A DNA stretch of 64,000 nt from Rhododendron vialii (lineage: Eukaryota > Streptophyta > Magnoliopsida > Ericales > Ericaceae): NCBI RefSeq assembly GCF_030253575.1, contig NC_080569.1:7441001-7505000 (forward strand), in the 5' to 3' direction. The notes below the pieces were generated by a model that made no database searches, had not been told where the DNA came from, and was given only the letters and a program-made list of their open reading frames with translations. Position 1 is the first letter of the stretch. Every line of letters starts with the position of its first letter. This document shows positions 12,000-23,178 of the stretch, piece after piece. The translations under genes and the position numbers were made by a program.

Positions 12000-13012
12000 C
12001 TTCTTCACCAATCAAGCACTCTTTGTAAATAGTGGATGGCGTTTAAAGTGGCGTGTCCTCATGTAAAAACCTAGTCATTGCTCTAGCTCTCAGCGGCAAT
12101 TCTTTCCTTGCGTGGAGAGAGATTGGCGCTTGTAAATGCTTGACAGAATAAGAGCTTGCTAATTGTATTTTTTGATGCCAACCTCTTGGCATTTTTGTTG
12201 TTCATTCGATGGTTTGTTTTTGTTTTTTTGGAGATTTTTCTTTACGTATTTGTACATTGTTTGATTCTAACTTTTTGTAATGCTTGCCAAGTATCAGTAC
12301 TATGAATTCATTGGCTTCCTTACATTTTTCCCTACAGTGCTTTATGTCTAGACTGCTTCATTGTTTTTGAATCCCTCTGACTATTTGTAGTGCCCTTCGG
12401 TTTTTGTCAATTTCCCCAAGTTTACTTGCATTCGTGTGCCCAAATGTAAGGGTCAATAACATATACCCCGAGGCCTTAATCCAAGCTGTACTTGCTTGGG
12501 CTTTGCTCTAGGTGTTGAAGCCCAGCCCAAAATGATGGCTCGCGATAGTGATCCGACTTGAGTCAACCCGTAATCCCACAAGATTGGCCAGCAGCTTACT
12601 CTTGCCTAGTCCAAGACCATTGGGCTGATCTTGAGATTGAGCTGGTGTTTTGAGAGCTAATGATACATACACACACACATTTAGGGATGACCATCTCGGC
12701 CGACCCGTCTGAATCCGATCTATTATCCGCCCCAAATGGATCGGATATTCGGAGATTTTTTTGGATATCGGAGAGGATTTGGATTTTTTTTAAAAAAAAA
12801 AAATTGAGGATCGATTGGATTTGGAGGTAAGTCTGCCTCCGATCCAATCCGCCCCGAATTCTATATCCGATCCACTCTGATCCGCCCCGGATGCTTGACT
12901 ATAAAATACCTCTTATTTTACCTTTTGGGGTTCTAACCACAAAAACAAAACACACCCAACTCTTCAACCCCACGGTCCACCCCAATCTCCCACCCACATC
13001 GAGTGTTGACCA

Positions 13013-13043
<31 letters not shown>

Positions 13044-14437
13044 CTCTTTGCATTCTGTAATCTACTAATCTCTCTCTCGCACGAGATCTCCGACTCCAAC
13101 CGGACCAATCGTTTATCTGGTAGAAAATTGATGTTTTTTCTATGCAAAAATCATGTTTGATTGGACATTTGTAAAAGCTTGGTTGATCCATCTTTATTGT
13201 TAGAGCAATGGAAAGTTAGAGTTTAACTGATATTGCTATTAAGATAAATATTATTTGTTCACATTAGTACATACGTAACAATTAACATACCAATGTATAT
13301 ATGATCAATCTATTTTTTTTTATGGATAACATACATTTTGATACTAACAAAATGAAACATTTGGATGGTCAAATATTGACCTGAGAGAATGAAATGATTA
13401 GATCGTCAAATATTGACCCATCGTCGAATATGATTATGCTAAATGTCAATTTGGTCTTTAAATCATCAGGAGTCTGATTTAGGGATTTGGATCCTCTATG
13501 AGAATTTTTCTATGAACTCTGATACAATCCTCACATAAAAATTCTCATAGAGGATCCAGATCCGTGAAGTTAGGTAGTTCGAGATGAAAAAATGTCATTG
13601 ATAGAATAGGGACGAAATGACAAATTTTGAAAAGTTTAGTGAAAAAGAGTTATATTAATCGTTTTTCTCAGTTTTTTTGGTCTCAATCATGAGGGCTGGA
13701 TAGGTTGCATATTGACCCACGACCACTGGCTGTGGCCTGTGAGTGTATGGTTCTGACAAAGGATCTAACGAGGTTTACGGTCCTGACTCCTAACCAAAGG
13801 ATTTTGACCAAAACACTTCACCGTCGATGCATAATTTAGCACGAAACAACTTTGAATGTCCAAACAGATGATAGTATTACTAGTAGTACTATTTTATGCA
13901 TAAACTTAAGATTATGTACATTATTAGTCGCATAAATAATTAATTAATGAGATCGGCTTATTTATGAAGCCGCGCGATCTCGGTCGTCCATTTCGACTTT
14001 AGACGGTCGGAATTTAAATGAAACTTTTTTCTAGAAGAGTTTAATTTTCGGAGAAGAGTTAAACTCTTTCTGAAAAAGTTTTATTAACTTATGAACCGTT
14101 TAAAACACTTTTAGACGATTTCAATTCACTTCCATAAATAACTGTTCACATAATCTTCCATTAAAAAGATTTTCTCTTAATTAATTTTGGCCCAGCTGCA
14201 CCCACATCCTCACCAAATGGTGTGGATTGTCGGTATCACAACAAAAAGGTGTGGTTTGTCATAAAAAAGGACTTTCTGTGACAAAACCCGAACATTCTTA
14301 CCAAATGGTGTGCACCGTCGCTATCGCCTATAACCATTGGGGGAGGTTCCAGTTTCAGGCTCCGTTCTAGTTTCTTTTAATTTTTAGAAGAAAGATAATT
14401 TTAAGTTTAAAAATTATGTGTATAATTTTTCTATCAA
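12000..14437. other. Intergenic spacer without recognisable genes
   Basis: AT-rich sequence. It includes a GGATC/CCGATC-rich degenerate stretch at about 12690-12900, a short (TA)n at 13017-13043 and one clean hairpin at 13483-13563. I see no exon with family motifs. Confidence 0.6.
13483..13563. repeat. 81-bp hairpin with 27-bp arms
   Basis: Arms 13483-13509 and 13537-13563 are reverse complements with one mismatch; the core is GGATCCTCTATGAGAATTTT. The loop is 27 nt. A degraded half copy lies near 17925-17940 (AGATCCTCTATGAGGATTAA). It fits a minimal MITE or hairpin-RNA source. Confidence 0.8.
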
Positions 14438-14540
14438 ATGGGTAGCACTTTGCAGGGTAGTTTTGTAATTTGGATACAAATGGGTAGCACTTTGCAGCGT
14501 ATGTGTTCCATCAATAGTAAAAAACAAGCCAAAATAAATT

Positions 14541-14582
14541 CTATTCAACACCCCTTCCCTTCCATTTTCCTGCTACAAAATC

Positions 14583-14628
<46 letters not shown>

Positions 14629-14758
14629 AGACAAGCCAAAAATTCAACACCCCTTCCCTTCCATTTTCCTGCTACAAAACCCTCTCTCTCTCTCTCTCTC
14701 TCAAAAGACAAGCCTTAAATTCAACACCCCTTCCCTTCCATTTTCCTGCTACAAAATC

Positions 14759-14803
<45 letters not shown>
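14541..14803. repeat. Three-unit minisatellite with (CT)n arrays, putative leader of TRF-like gene
   Basis: Three copies of a unit that contains ACACCCCTTCCCTTCCATTT, CTGCTACAAAA and a (TC)n run of differing length start near 14549, 14646 and 14724. It directly precedes the first proposed coding exon of the TRF-like Myb gene. CT-rich leaders are common in plant promoters and 5' UTRs. Confidence 0.85.
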
Positions 14804-14806
<3 letters not shown>

Positions 14807-14901
14807 CTTACGAGTGAATTGAGAATATCCATATCCATATCTCCTCCCCTCCCCTTCCCTTCCATTCCCTTCTTCTCAATTCCTTTACCAGGTAAGTAAT
14901 A

Positions 14902-17900
14902 ATGTGTACGTATCCTAGTAGTACTATCGACTTTGGAGAACTCACTCACTCTGTGGACGATTTCTTTGGAACTGACGAAAGTTTTTCAAACATGATCGGT
15001 CTCCCGCCAACGTCGGGTAAGTGCTCGTTGCTTCATTAATCATTATACTAGCATATATGTAGAATTGACATCATCATCAACATCTCAGCATTTGCTTCAT
15101 GTTCTCTCTAGAGGTAGCAATTTCACCGCTGATGATTCTGGAGTCCATTTTAGTGACTTCGTTCACATTCGCAGCCTTTCTCTTCTGGCTTCCTCGTGAG
15201 TACAAGGAAGACGAGAGAGGAGGAGGAATAAATTCCCCTGTTCCGACCGTTAAATTCAACACCTTCCCTTCTTCGGGAGCTGAGTCCCTATAATGATTCT
15301 CGCTGCAACTTGCAGCCACCCTGAAACAAGATGGCAAGAGCATATTGCTAAAATACAACATAAGAAAAATTGCAAGCAGAACTTGTTCCAGTGAGAAGGG
15401 AGACAAAATGTGGTAAATCAGAGAAAACAAGGTAAGATAAGCATTAGGTTTTCAAACCATTGGGAAGTTGCAAGAAAAACGTAAGGAAAAAAAAAACTCG
15501 AATACACCAAAATCTTAGGACTTTTCATTTGGCCTGTGAAAAGAACCATAATAAGCTAGAAGAGAGAGTTCGGAAGACCAAGAATCCGATTACCTACAGA
15601 TTTGGGTTGTCTTGGTCGACTTTGATTGCGAGGAGTTGAGTCCCTACGTGTCCGGTTCTGTGCTGGAACATCTTATGCGATGAATACAGCCCCGGCGTTA
15701 GAGCAGGAGCGACGAAGCACGGAGGTTGGCGCCGACCAAGAATAATAAGCTTCAGTGGCGGTTAATAACAAGGCCCGAAACAAGATGGCTAGAGCAGTGG
15801 CGATGGAAGCCAAGGAATCACTATAGGGACTCAGCTCCCGAAGGAGGGAAGGTGTTGAATATAACGGTCGGAACAGGGGAACTGGGTGTTACAGAGAGAG
15901 GGGGAGGGAGGGAGGGGTTCACATGACTTGGAGAGAGCGAGAGACGGGGTTAGCAATCTCGATTCCAACTAATTACTCCAAAACGCCGTCGTTCGGGCGT
16001 GACTGCAAGTGTCAGCAAGAAGCCCTCTTTGCAGGGACTCAGCTCCCATGGAGGGTTTCCTAGTGTATCGTGTGATTCATGTGTAATATGTAATATACAG
16101 TGTACAAAAATTTTATGCATTAAAATTGTAGCACTAACAAAAATAAATTTGACATTATCACTATTCTATAATTATTACAAAATAATTATGTGAATTGAAT
16201 ATTCGAGCGATAGTTAAAAAATATAATACTATCAATATGGTCTTGTATTTGTTTTCCAGGTGAGATGTTAAAACCCGACAACTGTGAAGGGAATTGGCAA
16301 AGTTCTCAAGGGGGGACCAGTCCTTCTCAAATGACAAATCAGCATCCGCCAAATGGAGGTGATCGAGATCATTCATAGTTAATTGCAGAGTCTATTCTTA
16401 CCGAGCGTTTGACTGCACCTCGTGTAGGGCCCGCTTTGGGTCTCACAAAATATAGCAAAATAGCTTTAAATTTTAAAATATTTTTCTATGGGATCCTGTA
16501 AAATATTAGCAAAGGTTTTTGTTCTAGTAGTTCTGGGGGTATTATTAATGTTCGTGTATATGTTTTAATATTCTGAGACCTTCTTTTTTTTTAAACGATT
16601 AAATGATTTTCATCAGATTGCAGAGACTATTAGATTGCAAATTCAAGTACTGTATTTGTTAAAATAGAAAATGTGGAAGACGGGAAAATTACTTATTGCT
16701 CATCCACCACACATTGGTGTGGGTTCTACCACCAAATGTGTAGTTCTCACGTAAATGTTTAGTGGGAGAGGCCCTGGCCGGATCACCACGTGGTTGCTTT
16801 AGGAAGACGTACTGATTGGGAAGCTTTACTGCGGGAAACAAAAATGAAAAAAGAAGACAAAAAAAAACCCTTCACCATGCTCATTTTCATGATTATTAGT
16901 CCAGGTGGAAGTTAATTTTATGTGAAAACTGCACTTTCTTGACTTTCTTAATGCTGGACATGACAAAGATTCTGAATAAGTTTGGCGCAGGCTATTATTT
17001 GTCTCAGAATGCCGAGGATATATATAGCTCCTTCAATATATTATTGGATGGAGAAGTTCCCAACTGCGTCTTCGATTTTGCGGGAACTGCTTCCCCTTAT
17101 TTGGATCAAGATACGACCCGCTACCTGCTCACATCAGGTAAGTAGCGCATGGTTGTTGCTGCATTATACTACTAGTATGTTGGATTGAATTGAAATCATA
17201 TGCTAATTCATTTTTGCACAAATTAGGGAGTACTACATGTTAAAACCCAACAACTATACATGAAGGGATCGATTAAATTTGTGGTCTGGACTAGGATGAA
17301 ATTCGTGGTCTGATGTCACTGATTAAACGAGATTGGTAATAAATGGTAGTGGAGCAACAAGCGGTGATGGTAATTCGGCTGGACAATGGGTATTTTGATC
17401 ACTGGATGCAATGATAGCTTTAACTGGTGGTATTTTAATTTGGCTGGAAATTTTGGACATAGGCAATATATATGGTGGTTTTGATAATGATAATAAAATA
17501 TGGTGGTGATGATATATGGTGGCAACAGCAATATAGGCGTGGAAATATAAAGAGTACCTTTTCGTAGAATGTCAGATTGCGGTTTGGAAATGCGGTCAGA
17601 TTGTAATTTTGGTTTAACAGGGAGGCATGGAGTTTGGTGGTGGAGTTGATTTGTGAGAGAGCAGTAGGGAACCAATTGATTGAGGTGGTTCTGGAGAGCC
17701 AACTGATTTGGTGGTGGTGGTGAAGAGGATTACGGTGGGGAAGCTAGATTAAGAACCGTAGCTCTGATACCATTTGAGAGAATTGAAATCATATGCTTCA
17801 TTTTTGCACAAAGTAGGGTGTACTACATGTTAAAACCCAACAACTATGAAGGGATCGATTAATTGCTAAAGTTCTGAATGGTGCAATGGTAACGACAAAC

Positions 17901-20809
17901 GAAAGATCAACTACCGGATTCAGATCCTCTATGAGGATTAATCTCTCTGTTAGCCTAACCCCATCAAGACATGCCATGAATAAATTAGGTTTCCAATGGT
18001 GATTAGATTATCACTAAATTGTGAAAAAGATAAAGGGCCCAATACAATAAGGTCCCAATACAACTCCACAGTAGCCGATCATAACGACCGACCTCCATGG
18101 CTCCACAGCAAGGGCCCAATAAACTAGACTGGAAGAGATTGCGCGAATTTCAATGCTAAGGAGACTGATCCACGCGCCCCTTTAATTTTCGATGTGTGAT
18201 TGGAAGTTTCTTAGTGAGTAAGCACCTCAGTTACTCCTGTATCCACATTGACAACAACGACTATGGATTTACACATATGGGCTCATTTACTTTTTCCTTA
18301 GGACTCCTTCCTCTTTCTTCCTTTTTGTCCGTCCAGAAAAGTTGTTATTTTTTCCTATGGAGAAGGGATATTTAGAGTGCTACTGCTATTAATTTTAACT
18401 TGAAAATATTACCAAATTAGTTTTTCACTCGCATATATGCCACAATATTTTTTCGTTGCAGATCATTCTAAGGTGTATTATGTGCAAATATCTGCAGGGA
18501 CTTGGTCCCCAAAAATCCCAAGGCCAGACCTGATCTTGGTGATATGAATTATTAGTCTGAATATTCTACCGTGAATTTGATAAAAGTATTTTAAAAAAAC
18601 CGCCAAAAAGACAATGACGATGATACCCAAAGATTTTTCACGTATTTGTGGTAGTATTGTGAATTAAGTTCTTATTGGAAAGCTTTTTTCTAAGAATATA
18701 GAAGCTGAGTGGGCATTTTCACGACAGGAATTGTATTGCCCTTTTGCATGGTTTTTTGGTTAAATATAATTTTCTTGCACCTCTAACACAAATTTTTGCG
18801 CGTTCAAGCTATTGGGACAGAATTTCTTCGATATACAGGGTTTTTTTTTTTTAAGGTTTCTCACTGATGCAAATGTTGTGTACTTCTGTTCTAGTTCTTG
18901 GGGCAGTGATCGATACTCGTGTTCATGCATGTCGGAGTTAAGGATTTATGATAATTTAATATATAAAGGATCAATTGAAAGCAACTCTTTTTGTCCCATA
19001 ATCCTCTTAATATTTGCATGAGTGTACTCGTTCTTAATTCTTTGAGTAACAAAATCTTTCTTTGTTGAGAAAAGAAAAGAACTCTTTCTCCACTAGCATG
19101 GTTTTTGGCCCAACTCGAAGTTAATACGTACAATGTTTCCAGGTGAGGAATTACAGCCAGGCACCAGTTCTTCCAAAGAGGTCATGATTGTCGATACTGG
19201 TGCAGATGTGCATACTCTGGATACCCCCCAGGACTGCCAAATCTCCAATCCATCTAGTAGCACAAATAAAGCGCCACGTCGCAAGTCTACGGTTTTCACT
19301 ATTAATGAAGTTGAAGCACTGGTTCAAGCGGTTCGAAGACATGGACCTCGAAGGTATGTTTCGAACAACACATCTAGCGAACACAAGCTCAGTTAGTTAT
19401 GTTATTTTGTATGAATTTTGTAATAATTAACAAAAGGTGGTTCAAAGTTATGAATTTTTGTGGTTGTGTTTACGGATTTTTGTGGTGTTGTTTATGAACT
19501 TTTGTAGTACTTTTGTTTATGAATTTTTGTGGTCCAATAAACAAATTCTTTGGTGTTCAATTATAAGAGTTTGTGGTGGTTTACGAACTTTCGTTGCTCA
19601 AAATACCACAAGGCATATATGCCACACAGATTTTTTTGGGATCGATGTTTACCCTAACGTTGTCGTTTACACAATAATTATGCATTTGAGACTTTACATC
19701 ACACCATGTATGTTCTAGCACAAACTGGCTGCAGATGAAAACCTTTGCAATCTAGAACGTCATACTTCTCCTCTTATTTATTTATTTATTTATTTTTTCC
19801 TTTTCCTTTTATTAATGCAGGGTTTAGGATCCTAAATTAGTTGTTTTGTGATATACATATATATCTAGCCTTGACTATTATCAAAAAAAATAAAAAAATC
19901 TAGCCTTGACTTCAATCAGTATTCCTATTGTGCAGGTGGAAAATGATTAAGGATGAAGCTTTTGGAAATGACAACAGGCGTACGCAGACAGATTTGAGGG
20001 TGAGGAGTTCACTACAATCTTTCCATAATTGTTGATTAATTTAGTGCATTTTTTTTTTGCATTTATTATATGTGTGCGTTTGGAGTTTAATTTTTTTTAC
20101 CCAATTTAAATTAATTTTTTACCCACTTTGTTAAAATGGGTTAACATACCCACCATGTTCCTGGTTCTATTTTACTAATGGTTTATCTCTTCAAACATGC
20201 TATCTTAACTAACCCTGCGAAAAATCAATGGCAAGACACATTGGGTCATTAACTTAGTCACTCTCACTCCCACTGCAAAAGGATATCGGTAACTTCTTGT
20301 TTAAATCACATTATTTTCAGTTTAAATTTCTATCAAACTTGTAATTAAATTGAAAATTGGGTGATTTTATCAAGCACGCACTTATATCCGATTAAGTTGA
20401 TTTTTTTTTTTTGGGAGAGTTAAAATGTCATATTAATCTAGGAAATGAACCGTTATGATCAATGCCTTAAAAAAAGAATAAACAAATGAGAACACAAATT
20501 ACAATTAATATATCCAAGTAGTCTGGCCAAAAAAAAAAGTACTAGCAAGTACAAGCTGCTTGTCTCTATCTAGCTTCTTGAAATTAATATACTTAATTCT
20601 TTGACTGTATTTCTGATCACTTGGTGTGGATGCATGGCAAACTGCTGGTGTAGGACAAATGGAGAACTCTAGTGAAGACTGCCAATCTACCTGCTCACAA
20701 AAGGAGAGGAGTTGTCCCTCCGGAAGAGCTTTTGGATATGGTCCGATGTGTTGATCAGAATAGCATACAAATCCCACCATGCCAGCAAGCCATGCATGCA
20801 GCACCATGA
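14902..20809 (+). CDS. TRF-like telobox Myb-domain protein, six-exon model
   Basis: Exons: 14902-15016, 16260-16358, 16991-17137, 19143-19353, 19936-19999, 20654-20809. All have GT-AG borders and matching phases, giving 792 nt and 263 residues. The last three exons form a C-terminal Myb/telobox domain: FTINEVEALVQAV, then RRWKMIKDEAFGNDNRRTQ, then DKWRTLVKTANLPAHKRRG and a short tail. DKWR is the telobox core that contacts telomeric DNA in TRP/TRFL proteins, so a nuclear role binding telomere-like repeats is expected. The last two introns lie at the same positions as in the TRP1-like pseudogene at 11142. The three N-terminal exons have no recognised domain and are less certain; an alternative is a start at ATG 16951 with a longer third exon (205 residues). 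A strong donor-like GTAAGT at 14892, just before the first ATG, leaves the 5' end in doubt. Introns are long and contain repeats. Confidence 0.7.
15234..15880. repeat. Inverted repeat within intron 1 of the TRF-like gene
   Basis: Arms 15234-15297 and 15816-15880 are near-perfect reverse complements around GGGACTCAGCTCCCGAAG. A third short piece, GGGACTCAGCTCCC, recurs near 16034. The arms read through as short ORFs in both orientations but match no family I know. Confidence 0.75.
17187..17866. repeat. Direct repeat in intron, related to exon 2 of the TRF-like gene
   Basis: About 85 bp around ATGTTAAAACCCAACAACTA occurs at 17187-17275 and again at 17780-17866. Its core resembles the start of the proposed exon 16260-16358 (ATGTTAAAACCCGACAACTG at 16265). 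This points to local duplication of an exon-containing segment. Confidence 0.7.
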
Positions 20810-21124
20810 TCCAATAGAATATTACAACTGTCCTGCTAACGGATGCTATATTACATCCTTTAATCTTGTAACCAGAGTAATAGTTTAATTGTAATTTATA
20901 TCTATTCACGCCCCACATGTACAGGTATTTAACAGCTTTGCTATTTTCTGTCAGAACACTTAATACTCTGTCTACTACTCTCACAACTCTTATTTCGAGA
21001 GCAACTTGTAGTTATTTCTTTGGCATATTTACCCTTTTTCTCTCCTTCTTTGGATTGCTTGTTTTTTTTTAATTTTCTTTTGCCTAACTTTTAAGATTGC
21101 TACGGTTTTTTGATTATTTTTTTC

Positions 21125-21176
21125 AAGGGCTATTTCAGAATTCGTAGAGCGTCCTACGAATTCTGAAATAGCCCTT
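21125..21176. repeat. Perfect 23-bp hairpin with 6-nt loop
   Basis: Arms 21125-21147 and 21154-21176 are exact reverse complements (core CTATTTCAGAATTCGTAG); the loop is AGCGTC. It lies 316 bp past the stop of the TRF-like gene and 263 bp before the CACTA element. It could be a very small MITE or a structured 3' end. Confidence 0.85.
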
Positions 21177-23178
21177 ACTGATATCGGATTGAGCTAAATT
21201 TTTTCAAGAACTCATAAAAATATTTTAAGAATAACTTACGGTTTAAATCATCTATGTAGAACTCGTATTGGGACGTTGTTTCTTCGGGTATGAGGGGGCT
21301 CTAACTTGTGTTTGCTAAAGCTCCGTTTGGCACTCAATTGATTTTCTAAAGGGTCATTTTGGGTCTCATAAAAATGATTCAAACCGTTCATTATTCTGAA
21401 ACATTCTCACGCCTTAGTTAAGATACATTTTTGAAATTTCACTACTACAATAATGCTTAATAATCACAGTTATTACCCGTGATCTATTGATTTTAATCAC
21501 AGTTATAAAACCGTGGTCTATCGGGCCGTTATTAAAAGTCTCCTACTTTTAATCACGGTTATAAACTGTGATACAAGCTAATAAAAATCCATGCTTGATA
21601 GGTAAGAACCGTGATTGTTTGCAATTAAACATCTCAGTATTCTCAAAAAATCGTGATCATTTTGAATGAACTAATCACAGTTTTTACTCAAACCGTGATT
21701 GTATCTTCTTTACCATGATCATTTTCAATCAAATAAGCATGGTGTTCTAATAAAATTGTGATCATATCATATGTAACCTCACAGTTTTTTCAAATACTGT
21801 GGTTGTTAATGGACTTGAAATATCTCACTTCATTCCGAAACTGGTGAATTTGTTTATTTTCTTAAATTAGATACTTTCCAGATCTCAACCTAAAATTTGT
21901 TCCCCATTGCTAACTGTACAAGTGCATCATGCTGCAATGATATGGCAAACACATTTACTCATTGAAAAGGCCAGAATGTAAACTTATATTAATCTGTAAG
22001 TGTTTTACACACAAATTCAAGAATCAAACATGTTACATGGTCCGGGTATTGAACCGAAAAAATAAAGCCTAGCTAGATCAATGTATAGGCAAAAACGAAT
22101 GACAAATATGCTAACTAGCCTCTCTAGTCCGTCTACCATTTGCCACAATGACAAACGTGTTTTCCTCAAAACTCATACTTCAGTCCATAGTCTTTGTACG
22201 AAATCTGAACATTGGCAGCCGTCTGCAAGCAGGAAAATCACAAACTCATCAATAATTTACTGCGAGAAAACGATAAATCATGTCACATATAGCATAGAAC
22301 AATATACATACAACGACCTCTGATTTCATAGTTGCAAAGTTGTGACCAACCCATCTCTTCTACTACCTGCAACATATCATTCTGCAGCAATAAGGTCACA
22401 AGCAATATTACAATCTTCCCATAGTAAAAAAGCATAATTCAACTTCAATTCAAATAACCGGACTAAAGTTGAGTTTTGGGAGACTGAAACAGAGCCACGT
22501 CACTTTTTCTCTAGTTTCACCATCTTGCTTTTTACACCTAGACACCCCCAAAGCATATTGGGTGCTGAAAAACATCACCGGATAAATTGACGAATCCAAA
22601 ATATTACTACTAAATAACACTTCAATAAAGTAGTGTCGTAAGGTCAGTTATCTGGCCAGCCATGTATAGCATTTCAAATATGCAAACAGAGATTAACATG
22701 AATAGCTCTATAACAAACAAAATATAAGTTGACTTTGCTAACAAAGCCAATTTCGAAGAACTGAATTGCACCTTTTGTCATAGGGGGAATTCCAGTGCCA
22801 TTGCCACTCATGATCACTCTATGAATAGGAGGCCATTTTACTTCCTTTCTATTTTTTCAAGAAACAACAATTGAAGCTTTAACTTGGAAAATAGCACATA
22901 AAAACTGGGAAGATATTGTAGAAACAACAAAATTGGAACTACCGAGTACCAAACATTCCTACGGTGTACGACTTAAGACTCATATAGATTACAATTGTTG
23001 TACTAATTAATACCCAATTTCGTTTGGTACTTTTATCGAACACCTAATATGCAGAATCATCTGTGATTATAAACAATACATAACAATCTGTCAACATCCG
23101 CATAATCACAATCCAAAAGACCAAGAGCATGCTTGCCGTGAAAATAAGCACGACTTCGGTGCAAATGCAGGAGGCACC

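Noticed and set aside
14438-14899. 153-residue ORF over the CT minisatellite
   Set aside because: It consists of Ser-Leu repeats from (CT)n; read as leader sequence.
15077-15430. 117-residue minus-strand ORF in intron 1 of the TRF-like gene
   Set aside because: Part is the inverted repeat, the rest matches nothing, and it overlaps another ORF on the opposite strand.
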